64,000 nucleotides of DNA from Klebsormidium nitens (taxonomy: Eukaryota > Streptophyta > Klebsormidiophyceae > Klebsormidiales > Klebsormidiaceae): positions 30,397 to 94,396 of the forward strand of contig DF236996.1 in NCBI GenBank assembly GCA_000708835.1, given 5' to 3'. Below, in pieces: positions 33,201 to 44,468 of the stretch. Numbering within the stretch: the stretch's first letter is position 1; every line of letters starts with the position of its first letter. The translations under genes were made by a program, and so were the position numbers. The notes under the pieces were generated by a model. The model had not been told where the DNA came from. It did not search any database and was given only the letters and a program-made list of their open reading frames with translations.

Positions 33201-34299
33201 CCCGGTCGTATCCTCGTTTGTCTGTTGATCCCTTCGTCCGTCTCAGCCGACCTTATAGGTACCTCCATCTGCCCGTATCCGCATCCTTCATATCTGAATC
33301 TTTTCCTTTCTTAATGTGTCCGCATCTCTGTCCGTCCAGGCGCTGTCCGAGAGCGTCCGCAACAACGGGTTGCTCGTCCTGTACGGCGGAATGTCCGGAG
33401 CGATGGAGTCTGTGTTTATGCATTGGGAGGTCGCGTTGCGCAAGGTCAACATCACCGGGTATTGGGTCACGCCCGACATTGCCGCGATGACGCCCGAGCA
33501 GAAGCGGGAGCGCGCCAATGAGGTAAGATTCTTGGACCCACATATTGTACTTGTATGGAGTAAAAATGGACAAATGAGCACGGTTCAGTTCCACAGAGTG
33601 ATGCCGGTCGTCGTTATCACGCTTAACGTGACCCGGACGCGAAACCGAATCAAGGAGATTGCATCAGACGGGTTTGACTTGCGCCCGGCATTGAGGCTAT
33701 GAGGCCCGAGCAGCAGCGGGAGCGCTCCAATGAGGTCAGGCTCCTTAGCGCACATGCTACATTGGCCGATAACCTAGATTACTCGGAAGAGCAGCTCGCC
33801 GTAACGTAAGCACCCGGAAGACGGGTGGGGTTAGTTGGGTGATTAGGTTGGGTGCAGATGTTGAGCGCCTCATTTTTGGGTTCGGGTTTTGGTTTTAGTT
33901 TCTTTGACTTCCTCCCTCGTGAATGGGAATAGAATACCTTTGCTTGTATACATGTGGCGTTCCTTGCGGAGGGTCTCCATGCCTTCGAAATGTTTCCTAA
34001 TGTGAAAGAGGGGACCCTTCATGAACTACGTGATAATATCTACGTTCGCTTGGTTTGTTGCCCCCTTTTCAGCCCCTTTTGCTTTGAAGGGGTAGCCTCT
34101 CCCGAAGGCATAACGTCAACCCTCTTTGGAGTCAGGCCGATGACGTGGCCTCTTCCTCTCTGTGCAGGTGATTGACTTAATGAACCAAAGGGTGATATCA
34201 CCCTTCAGCGGAGAAAAGTTTGACCTCAAGGATGTCAAGAAGGCAGTACAGAAGTCACTAGAGGAGAAGCGCGGCGGTAAGGTCTTGCTCGTAGGTTGA
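30221..34299 (+). CDS. MDR-family NAD(P)H oxidoreductase, trans-2-enoyl-CoA reductase-like
   Basis: Exons are 30221-30389, 30665-30738, 31125-31217, 31679-31888, 32580-32753, 33340-33522 and 34168-34299. Phases close and give 344 aa with stop TGA. Medium-chain dehydrogenase/reductase without zinc ligands. The N-terminal GroES-like part has NPADVLSMQGYYPG (MECR-type enoyl reductases have a catalytic Tyr at the end of a similar motif). Then come VGQRVVPILL and SDEHAAQFIVNPWTAIGLL. The cofactor fold is around LLQTGASSVLGRQIIALAK (about 155-175) followed by TVNVVRRPDAEAELKALGAD. MECR performs the last step of mitochondrial fatty-acid synthesis, but a related plastid or cytosolic reductase is possible. 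The frame stays open upstream to an ATG at 30050, adding 57 mostly basic residues that could be a mitochondrial presequence. Intron 4 has a GC donor (AAG|GCAAGC). One exon-end echo lies at 33680. Confidence 0.85.
33060..33335 (+). repeat. Degenerate CCGT-pyrimidine repeats upstream of exon 6 acceptor
   Basis: The intron before exon 6 is filled with irregular repeats of CATCT-TCCGT and CCGTATC units, resembling the genuine acceptor tract TGTCCGCATCTCTGTCCGTC. It may be an old acceptor-side echo array or a pyrimidine-rich minisatellite. Confidence 0.5.
33680..33745 (+). repeat. Echo of enoyl-reductase exon 6 donor side
   Basis: GCCCGAGCAGCAGCGGGAGC and following bases, ending AATGAG|GTCAGG, copy the end of exon 6 (33490-33528: GCCCGAGCAGAAGCGGGAGC ... 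AATGAG|GTAAGA) about 195 bp downstream. It shows that echoes are not confined to the ABCB gene. Confidence 0.8.
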
Positions 34300-36216
34300 G
34301 TGGCAAGAAGTGCGGCATCAAAAAGCCAAGACTGAGTGCACTGAGTCGACGGGAGTATCACGCAGCGGCTAAAATTTGGAGCGGAATGTCAAAGCAGTAG
34401 ATCCAGATAAACGCAATAAAGTAGGTGAAACGAGGTCTGCAATTATAAAGGCCCAAAGGAGTAGAGCCTGCGATGAGTCAGTCAGGTATAGGAAGACAGT
34501 CATATGCCCGCCTAGTCAGACTCTTGAGAAACGAGTTCACAGCTAATGTAGGCGATTGGCATACGCATGCGCCAGCAGCCTTCTCGAGCACACTGAGAAA
34601 GCCGATACCTTTCGTTACATTGTTGTAGTCTCATGTATGTGTTGCATGAGACAAGACACGGATCAACAGCATCCGGTCAACTGCTGCGCGCCGCTTTTTA
34701 AGTTATGCTACCTTTTGAGTCGAAACCTTGATTGCGCTTACCGGACGTTTTCTTCTGTGAGTTGGCTTCTAGGCTGCAGCGAGCTGTATCATGCATGCCT
34801 GCAAACATACGTACAGCTGCCCGGTGGCGCATGCAACGTATCGCGTGTAGGGTAGTTGCTACTATAGCTTGATTGCTTAGGCATCACATGCCAAGGTCAG
34901 CTGTTGAACCTGTCGTTGATGCACATTTTGCAGGCGCGAGCTATGCATATCTTCGTTGCAAATTCACAGCATCAACTTACGACTTGCGGAATCATGAGGA
35001 TCCGGCACTGCAAATGCACATGCACGGCACACATGATTACTGCAAAAAGAAGAACTGCCGCCATGGGTCCGTGTTTCAATCGTTCTGAAACGATTATAAA
35101 GGCTAGAGCTTGGCCTGCGGCACTGATGTTCTCGGCGCCTAGTTAAACGAATCCGGCCAAGTTGATTATTGTACACACAATCTAGCTATGTTATGTTCTT
35201 GACCATCTTGCGCGTGTATGACGGTGGCACCATGCAATCAGGTGCATGCACGTGTCACAGGCCGGTCGCATACGATCGAAATAAGGTCCGTCTATCCAAG
35301 GTTCACTGAATTGCATGGAAAGCTTATAGGTCCGCCTGAGAACTGAAGCACGGCAATCGATCGAGTCGACGTCAACGTGCATTTTACCTTCAATATGCTC
35401 AAATTCAAGCTTCGTTCAAACATTTCAAATGCACGCGTCGGTTAGCCACATGAATCAATTACAGGAATTCCTCTTAATGTTGCTCCATGTTTTCTCCATG
35501 TTGAAAGTGTGATGGAAATTTGCAAGCATTGAAAGGTAGGGCACGTGGCTGCTCACTTCGCAAGGGACTGCGAGGGCTTATTCAACGAAGCATTTTACCG
35601 CTCTGCACAAGATGATTGAAGTCAGCGTTTTCTCAGCTTCTCCGTCAGTGACCGTACCCGCGCTTGAAGGATCATTAAACTCAAAAATGGTCAGCGTGCG
35701 TGCACTCTCGTTACAAAACCTGCTTTCCGGCTGTCGCTTCTACTCAGCAACTCAGCAGCCTATCGGACGTCACAAGCTCAACAATCTTCCTCTTTTTTCT
35801 CCACTCGATTGACCAACTCGAAGATATACAGAACTCTGCCTGATTCTACACCGCTTGAAAGGTTATCCAGCCGTTCTCGACACTGCGCCAAGCTCTGAAA
35901 CCCTCTTCTCATTCACAAGCCCTACTCAAAGTAATAGCGCGCGACAAAACTGGTTCAATGCTATTGACGAGGCCGCCAGTTGATAACAGCTCCCGGAAAA
36001 AGTGTCACTCTTACGCCAAAATCAGAATGTATGTAACGGACCCTCCGAAGAAGGCAAAGTAATCATACTAGCAAAAATGGAGCCCGGCAGAGACGACGAT
36101 CCCGGCTCGCGGGCCGTGACATTGAGGCCCAGGAATAGGCGGCTGAGAAGTGCACTCCGTGAACGCTAGATGTGTTCCTTGCCCGATAAGTGCGTAGGGC
36201 GCCCCGGGGGGAGTGC
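34300..36216. other. Convergent intergenic region
   Basis: The 3' flanks of the reductase (+) and NRT2 (-) genes. Only short frames are seen. No RNA gene, repeat array or transposon ends were recognised. Confidence 0.5.
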
Positions 36217-39200
36217 TTAAGTTGGACTGATCTCCAGGCTGTGTCGGCGGAGCTCCTCGGCGAAGTCCGAGCGACCGTGCACCTGGAAGCGGAGAGGAAG
36301 CCGAACCGTTATAAGAAATAAAACAACAACGAGGTATAAGAAATGAAACAACAACGAGGTAACGAAGCAGACGGGAACACCTTGCCAGCGCTTTTCAAAC
36401 GAGGAATCATGGTACTCCGTGCGCTGAACAGCGCATCCGCTCGACAGACTCCTGCCGCTAATGAAAGAGCTCCTGCAACAGGTGGACACTGCCACCGGCG
36501 TTCTTTGGGGGATCTGGGCGCGACTCCCTCGCTTTTCCATCCCTATCTCTGGACAGCGATTCTGATGGAAGCTTCGAGAAGCACAGTCATCGACAAGGTC
36601 TCTCAGATTGAACCCCCCAGGCTTCAATCATGCGGAAATTGCTTTGATTGCGCTAATCTTTGTGGCCTCACCTGTTCCGACTCGTTGTTTGCAGCCGGCG
36701 ATAGACCCCCGCTTGCTTTCGAACCCCCCGAAAAGCCCCCTCGAGCACCCGCTTCACTTCCCCCGGGCGCTTCTGCCCTCTCGACCGCAAAACTAGAGCG
36801 GCGACTTTCGGCCTCCTCCCGCACCATTTCCAACGCCCCCAAACCCTTCGATGCGGCGTCCACGTCCCCGCCCGGGGCGTCGCCGCGTCGCACCTCTTGA
36901 TTGGACCCCGCGGGCGCGCTCGCGTCCTTTTCCAGCGCGAGCAGGTCGTTGAAGCTGCTCCCGCGCTCCGAGCGCGCGTTGGCCGCAAAGGGGAGCACGC
37001 GCGCGTGCAGGTGCTGGCTGCGCTCGTCGGCGCTGCGAAACAGGGTTAAAAAGGTTAGCGTCGGAAGGTTTCGAAATCGGGATAGGTGACCGAAGCGCGC
37101 GTTGGCCGCGAAGTGGAGCAAGCGCGCGTGCAGGAGCTGGCTCCGCGCGTCGGCGCTGCGAGGCAGGGTTTGGAGGGTTAGCGGCGGAAGGTTTTGAAGA
37201 CCGGATACATGACCGGAGCGCGCGTTGAGCGGCCGCGAAGGGAGCACGCGCGCATGCAGGTCCTGGTTGAGCTCGTTGGCGCTGCGGGCCGAGTCAGGAG
37301 ATTCTGCGCGTCACTGCTTAGAACTTCAGCGTGGGATGTTTTGGGAGGCAGAACTGGTAAGGATTAGCATTGGGGAGATTTGGCGAAACTATTTCTGAAG
37401 AATGGGGGCTTCACGAATCTGCGTGGGAGGTTTTGACGATGGTGAAAGTGGGTCCAAAACCTGGGGGAAGACCTCAGAAGTCGTTTAATAGCGGAAAAGA
37501 GCACGCGCGTTCTACCTCCAAGATATCGAACCTATCAAACGGAGACGCGGATCCCAAAGCTTGAAGGATTCGAGACCCTAGATAAGCGAGAGAGGACGCG
37601 CGTTCGCGAAAGGATCTGGGAGCACCATCGCTGAATATATAGGAGAATGCACCGACACCAAGCGATTTCACAAGGCTTGAGAGGCGGCCTTCGAGTATGG
37701 CCGCGTGCGGCCACCGCCTTCACTCCGCTCGAGTTGTTGAGGTGCTTCGCTGGCTTCGAAGTTAGAACCCGAGACACGTCGTTTTAGGGATTGCTCACAG
37801 AGTTATCGTGAAGCGGAAACGAAACAATGCCAGATTTGCAATGAGGAAGGTAACGAAGACTGCGAACCAAAAAGGAGTTGATTCGACGGACCTGTATTCA
37901 CCGGCGTAGTACTCCTCCTCTGTGGAGGTGGGTCGCCGGTCCGCCGGGAAAAGCATGGAGCCCCACTGCGGGAAGTAGATGGGCAGCACGAACAGCGCGG
38001 CGACCATGACGACGATGCCCACAATCGAGATCCCGTCCTGCAAACAGTCAAGATGGTTAGAGCAGAACGTAGACATGGGGAAACAGAGGAGATCTTCGGA
38101 TTCCAAGGATGACAGGGCGGCGCCAACGCCGATTGTGCATACTGTCAACATCCGGTCCCTCATCAGAATGGTTTTCATTCCTGCCAAGTCTCTAACCTGC
38201 GGAGATTGAAACGGCGAAAACGAACAGCGCAACACGAAATGGCCGACGTACGACTGGAATCTGAGCTCTCTAAACTTTAGGTTTTTTCCCTGCCAGAACT
38301 TTCAGATAGTCATCTAAGAGCAGCAATGGAAGATAAGGGTATTGTTTCTAAGCGGATAACCTCGGGTGTCTTCTAGCTTTTTTCATGCGCGTCTCGAGTT
38401 CGAAGAGTGTAGGTAAACGCTGTACGGTGCATTCTCAACTGTGAATTCTCATCTGAGTAGGGACCGGGTTATCCGCGAAGAAGGTGGCCTCCACTATGGC
38501 GCTGCCCACTTCTCACCGGCGCTCTGAAGTATCTTATACGCTGCTAACGAGACCAAAACCCGTTTCAAAACCTGAGCCAGAGTCCTGGAGTATCCTCACC
38601 TGAGTAGGGACCGGGTTATTGGTGAAAAAGACTGCCTGCACGATGGCGCTGCCCGCATTCCCGCCGGTGCTCTCAACTCATGTCTTACCTTATAAAACTC
38701 CGCATCGAAACGAACGGAATGAAAACGCTGGTAACGAGACTCAAAACCTGAATCAAAGCCCTGCATCTTCACCTGAGTAGGGACCGGGTTATTGGTGAAG
38801 AAGATTGCCTGCACGATCGCGCTGCCCGCATTACCGCCGGCGCCCACGCAGCCCGACACGATACCCAGGCCGCGCCGCGAGATGTACGGAACGATGCCGA
38901 AGGTCGACCCGGACGCAAACTGCGATCGGGAATGGGGTTCACTTTAACGGGTTATGAAGTTTTGGGTTTGCATTCAGGGTTCCCGGTTCTGCCACGATGC
39001 CTAGGACGCGCTGGGGATCCGAACGCCACGGAACATTCCGAAGGTCGATCTAGAAGCGATTGCGGTCGAAGGCGGGCACCCCCTGATTGGCGTGGCGAGG
39101 GTTCTCGGTTTCCGGCTTCTAATCTGGATTCTCGGGTCTCATGCAAAAATCCTTGGGCTTTGACTCTGAAGCATTGGAGATCGCCTCATCTCAAGCGGAC

Positions 39201-42200
39201 TGGCGGCAAAGGCGACCATGTCTGAAGTCCAGGCATAGACTTGGTCATGATTCCAAAGCGCCTTTTTCTTCGCCTTTATCAGACGCCTTTTTGAATTGAA
39301 AGTGGGATGAATAGCTAGGAATCTAAGCTCTATCATTCTGCTACACACTAACCTTGCAAGCGTTCGCAAACGAACCGTCTCGGTTGAAACCGTCTATAAG
39401 CCCCTGCAAAGTCGGTTCCTACCGCGATGCATTAAAAGAGGGAGTGACTTTCGCCGACGTAAACGCGCTTCACATAATTTAGGAGAACAGTCTGCAATTC
39501 CCGTCTCCATATTAGCATTTCTGATCAATCATCGGCAGAAGGCTGCCGTGATCGATACGTGTGCGCACTGCGGAAAAGCTTTGAACAGGAGTATCTTTTC
39601 ATGCTCACCTCGGAGAAGCTGGCAAAAACGACCATGACGATCACGGCGGGAGTCAGAGACGACATCCGTCCGAACAGGATCATGAAGACCCCCTGGACCA
39701 TCATCAGCACGAACAACGTCCAAAGGCGTCCGCGCATGCCCCACCGCCGCGCGGCCATGTCCGAAAAGATGCTGCGGGGTAAGAGTGCCGGGTGTCATTG
39801 GAAGGTCGCAGCACGTGGCAGCGTGGCAACACGTGGCATCGAAATAAGCCCGCAGGCCCTCTCGAGGCTTTTGTGGTTCCAGTGGTTGAGCAAACAGCGG
39901 CTGATCTTTGAGGAAAGGTAATATCAAAAACGAAGATCAACGATAACGAGAAATGCTAATAGCTTACGCGGCCTCTGTGCGCGCAGACAATGATGATGAG
40001 GTCACGTAGGGGCGCGAGCATCCGGACGCCTCTCTCGATTCCGCCGTCTGGGCGATACACAAAGAAACCATCTCGGCGGATGCAAAAATACAGTGTTACT
40101 CCCAATGATAAGGATAAGGAAGAGAGTTGCGTACCCTCCCCCCGCGCGCGCGTATATGTTGATGATCCCAAAGATGGACGCGAGCATGCCGGCGCTCGTG
40201 ATGTCCAGGTTGAAGCGGTCGAAGAAGTAGGGGCTCAGGATGTTGTTCATCGTCAGTTCGATGCCGAAGCTGAAGGCGTACGTCGCGACCAGGCACCTGG
40301 GGACGTCCAAAGAAACGCTGGGTCACGATGAAAGTGCGAAGGATTCCGAGAATTGTGTGATTCATTTGCTCGCGGAAATGCTGGTAGATTCGTTTTCTCG
40401 TTCAGGAAGTGATCTTTTGCGTTGCCCAACCGCGACAGGATACAAAAGCGTAACTTGGACAGTTCAGTTGCTCCAAAAAAGGGCAAGCAGGCGTTCGGGA
40501 GACATCCAAAGGTCACCTTCCGAAGCACCCGGCTTCAGGGTTGGATTTAACATAACGTTTTGGAACAGTATTCCCTTCCGTGTATTGCTACGTTTAGAGG
40601 GCAATGGCATACCTTTCCACCAACCTGCAGAATCAGACCTCGCGGACTTTGATTTCTCAGAGGAAGGTCGCAAGGAAGCTGACCTAAACGCTGCAGGTTT
40701 GCATGAATTAAAAGCACGAGAAAGCCGTATTTTCCTTGTACGTGGTCGAGCCCCATTTCACCTTCTCGGCTCAAGCGTTCCAAGCCATCCAGCCAGGGCG
40801 GCCAGAATGCTTTCCTCTCCCGCTGGATACATATCGTACAAGTCACAAAGCACTAACTGTGTGTTAGGGTTACGCCCCTTCCCTGTGACGGTTTGCTAGG
40901 GTTACATCTCTTCCCTGTGACTGCTCTACGATCAGGGTTACCCCTAACGGCAAAGCCATTGGTCTTAGGTTCTTAAGCAAACACTCTTGCTTCTGAAGCC
41001 CGCTGTCAGCTCCCCATGTCGTACGGGAATATCGACGTTCCTGTAAACGCAAATTGGGAGGACAAGGCGGATACGTCGCTGATAATACTCACCACGTTCT
41101 GTAGTTGCTTAGACCAGTGATGAGCACCCGATGGCCCTTCTCTTTCACCTGCACAGGAATAGTGCACTATAAACTTTACACCTCGTCAACTATGGGGAAA
41201 CGGAACGAGCTACAAACCTACTCGTCATTAACAGAGCATAGGCCTGCAAGCTCGGGTCTAAGGAAGTTTCAAGACTTGTCAATTGGAACTGTTAGGGCAT
41301 CAACCAGTGACGGATATCTACTCTCCATTCCGTTCCCTTACTGTCTGGTCCATCTTAATCTTCGAGCCCTGTTTCTCCTTTAGATTCGTCTTTCGAACCC
41401 TTCGTTGTGTGGAATATGAGGTAGTATTGACCATCAATATTACCGTGCGAGCAGAGACATCAACGTGCGGATGACAGACACCATGAACACTGCTCGAGAA
41501 CTTTTGGGGCTTTTGTACCTGATTGGCATCAAAAGCGCAGAGTGCTAGAGATGTTTCATCTGCGAACACGTAAACCCAAAAACGGGTGCTTTCAATAACT
41601 CAAAAGCCCTCACCTTTTGCCCCGTTTTCCGCAGCTGCGCGTACTGCCCGTCAGGCAAATCTTGCGAGAACTCCAGGATTAGATATGCGGCGAAGACTTG
41701 CAACACGCCCGGGACGAAGAACACATAGCGCCAGGCCGCAAAGTCGGGCGCGCCAGCCATGCTGAAGAGGGCGAAGATCAGGGGCATGATAAATTGGGTT
41801 AGGCCGCCGCCGCTGTTGCCCCACCTGCAAAATACGGGTTAAGTTATCAGCTTTGAGCGATGACGATTTATATTCGAAGTGCGCCAGCCATGCTGAACAG
41901 GGTGACGATCAGGGGCATGATGAACTGTGGGATAGGCCGCCGCCGCTGTTGCCCCACCTGCGATACGGGTTAAGCAATTTTTTATGTTTAATTTGCGCCA
42001 GCCATGCTGAACAGAGCAAAGATCAGGGGCCTGAACTGGGGTGAGGCCGCCGCCGCTTTTGCCCCACCTGCGAATACGGTTTGGGTTTACTGGGTTAAGC
42101 GATTCACGACTGGAATTCGAAGTGCGCCAGCCATGCTGAACAGGGGGGCATGAACTGGGTTAGGCCGCCGCCGCTGTTGCCCCACCTGCAGACGCGGGTC

Positions 42201-44468
42201 CCAAGTTGAACTAAGTGACGCGACGACTCCTTTACCTTCGTGCAAGAAAGGGAGACGTTCCTCTGTCTACACTCCCCAGCCGAAATCTGTTCGTGCCATG
42301 CGAACCGTTATTGACGCACTTTGAGGGCTTCACCTCGCCGTGGCTTCGCAGAACGGCCCCCACAATCGTGCCGTTGAACATGAAGGTAAAAATGTGCAAT
42401 CATCTCTCTTTCGGTTCAAGAACGGAAGACAAGCTTCTTTGTCTGCATCCTCACTTTTGCCGGACGCACGACAACCAAGTACGAGGCCTCACCCCGCTGT
42501 GGCTCCGCAGGCGACCCCCACAATCTTGCCATTGAACATGACGGACGCCCAAAACTGCGTCGCCACGAAGACGCCCAATGAGAAGCCGATGCACATCCGG
42601 CAGATGATGAAGCCTGCGAGAGGACGGAACGAAGTCCGCGGCACGCAATCGTAACTTCTTTGAGTTCTGTTCACGACCCATTTGCGTTCTGCTTGTTCTA
42701 CGTTACGTCAAGCACGAAAAAGAAACGACGAAAAGCGGCGACGTACGAAGCGCTGGTAACTGGCACATCCCGCAGTACAATCTTAACCGTTCAAGCAGAA
42801 AGTTTCGTCTAGCACGCGGTGGGAACCCTAAGCATACATCTGGGGCGCTGCCCTCGACGCGGATGCATTCGGTGTGCCCATCATCAATTGCCTGCTTACT
42901 AGAAAACAATCCTAAATTCTCCGTATGGCAAGGCACGCTACAGTTGCATCATCCGTGCAGACAGTTCCAAAGGGAACAACTAGGATGGATCAAATTCGGA
43001 TGTCGCACCTGTGGCGTTGTCAACGGCCGCCATGCTAAAAGTGGCTGGGGCGGTCAGCAGCATCAGGAAGGCGTGCCCAAACCGGGGACCAATGGAGTCG
43101 CACAGACTGCACAAGAAGGTATACCGATTGCGGGTTGGTTCGTGTGAATTGAAAACCCAAAACGTCGAAACCCTGAAACCTAATACCCTACTTAGAGCCC
43201 AGGATTGTACGGAAGACAGTCCAATCGCATGATGCTGACGAGGTGTACTAAGTTACTGTTGCTGGCGTTTAGCGGTCTGGATTTTCCAGACATGTTCGAC
43301 GAATCCTAGCAACTAATTGAGCCCCTCATGTCTATGCTGAGGACTTGCTTTCAAATCTGCAGTGACACTTTGGAATAGCACAAACTGACTGCTGCGTTCC
43401 ACTGAGCATCTGACCTGAATCTTTGCCGCAAATCTGTCAACTTTCGGAAGCATCAATTTTCATAACCCTCAAAAGCGTTACCCACGGAAACCACACTCGT
43501 TCAAACCCACCTGCCCATAAGGAGACGCGCAAAGATGGTCCCAGTAACGGAAGCCACCGCGGCGTTCCCCAGATCTTTCGAGTCCATGTCGAGATTGTCA
43601 CGGATGATCGGGATCAGGGGGGTCGCCGCGAACGTCGCAAATTGCGAGCAGAAGAATGAGAACCAGGAGAGATGGAACGCGCGCATGTGGGGCTTTGCCA
43701 CGCTGAGGAGCTTGATGCGGCGGGCCTGAAAGTGGGGCCAACAAATCAAAGTCAGGAAAAGACAAGACATGAGAGTTGAGATATGGGAAGTTTCAGGAAG
43801 AACGTCGTCAGACGCCGACCTGAGTTGGGGTTTCGGGTGAGTTTGGTGCGGAGCTGGTGACGTCATGGGTTAGGGGTTCTGTGTCAACATCCGGGCTTGC
43901 CACTTGAAATCATAAGCTTTCTATTTGTCACTGATCACGTCATCAATGTAAAAGACACGAACAGACGTTTCGTGCCGTCCACACGCTCTGCTCCAAGCAC
44001 AAGTACCTACTCCTATGCTGCCGAGTTTGGTTGCTTTGGTTCGACAACTGACAGAGTGCAAGCTTCCCTCAAGCATTTACGCGTCTAGTTGTTTGAAGGC
44101 ATCTGCAGGGCGGACCTTCGACACAATCGTTATTCTTGAGCTCGTCCGTATCAGGGTTGAGTGGCGGCTGGAAGCGTGTCTAGGATGCGGAACTAATCAA
44201 AGTCACGTTGGGATAGGATTCCAGATCGGTACGGTCAGAATCGGCAAACACCACCCAGAACCAATAATCCTCAAGTGCCGATATTCTGAAGTCAAACGAT
44301 TGACTTCAATAATACCATCTCTTTGTTGGCCCCCGGCAACTTCCAAGCCTCTGCGGTTCGTTTGCTTCTGGACATAAGTCTCACCTTATGCTCGCTGTCC
44401 ACTGGCAGATCAAAGCCGGAAGAAGAACTTTCATAGCTGGTCCCCCGTTTAGTCATGGCCATAGCCAT
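36217..44468 (-). CDS. NRT2: NRT2-type high-affinity nitrate transporter (MFS, NNP family)
   Basis: Proton-coupled nitrate/nitrite uptake carrier of the plasma membrane; plant NRT2s usually need the partner NAR2/NRT3, which I do not see nearby. There are 12 exons with closing phases and 609 aa: 44468-44385, 43725-43511, 43106-43009, 42613-42493, 41824-41614, 41148-41093, 40296-40135, 39771-39609, 38919-38773, 38037-37892, 37032-36672, 36282-36217. Family landmarks in order: [20 protein letters not shown] (TM1), [20 protein letters not shown] (MFS loop motif), [15 protein letters not shown] (NNP signature variant), DNxxxxYFxDRF-like [44 protein letters not shown] with GAGGNAGSA, and the tail [20 protein letters not shown]. 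Exon 11 adds an unusually long Ala/Gly/Glu-rich cytosolic tail (about residues 500-588) compared with usual NRT2s of about 530 aa. The start is the first of three clustered ATGs after a likely 5'-UTR acceptor. Several introns carry exon echoes. Confidence 0.92.
37045..37620 (-). repeat. Ladder of NRT2 exon 11 acceptor-side echoes
   Basis: Copies of the exon 11 start plus acceptor (true start 37032) occur at about 37085-37165 and 37200-37270. Progressively weaker traces follow (near 37320-37380, 37420-37450, 37500 and 37590), recognisable by GCGCGCGTT and GTTAGCG-GGGA-GTTT pieces. Preservation falls with distance. Confidence 0.75.
38450..38680 (-). repeat. Two echoes of NRT2 exon 9 donor side
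   Basis: The exon 9 end with donor (plus-strand CACCTGAGTAGGGACCGGGT at 38770) recurs at about 38597-38675 and 38450-38525, a period of roughly 150-165 bp. Adjacent intron sequence (CGCTG-TAACGAGAC--AAACC) is duplicated with it. Confidence 0.85.
40860..40960. repeat. Threefold short repeat in NRT2 intron
   Basis: About three degenerate units of the form AGGGTTAC-CC--TTCCCTGTGAC occur between exons 6 and 7. They are not related to a recognised exon. Confidence 0.55.
41870..42205 (-). repeat. Three echoes of NRT2 exon 5 acceptor side
   Basis: The true exon 5 start/acceptor (41750-41835, GCGCCAGCCATGCTGAA ... GCCGCCGCTGTTGCCCCACC on the plus strand) recurs at about 41880-41970, 41996-42090 and 42123-42200. 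Each copy has private deletions, and the adjacent intronic AATACGGGTTAAG is copied too. All lie upstream of the real acceptor. Confidence 0.9.
42320..42390 (-). repeat. Echo of NRT2 exon 4 donor side
   Basis: GGGCTTCACCTCGCCGTGGC and following bases on the plus strand copy the exon 4 end/donor (42485-42545), including the CCCCCACAATC-TGCC-TTGAA core. It is downstream in transcript order. Confidence 0.7.

Noticed and set aside
36624-37247. A 207-aa intronless minus-strand gene
   Set aside because: Its 3' part is NRT2 exon 11; the 5' part is acceptor-side echo copies that happen to stay open.
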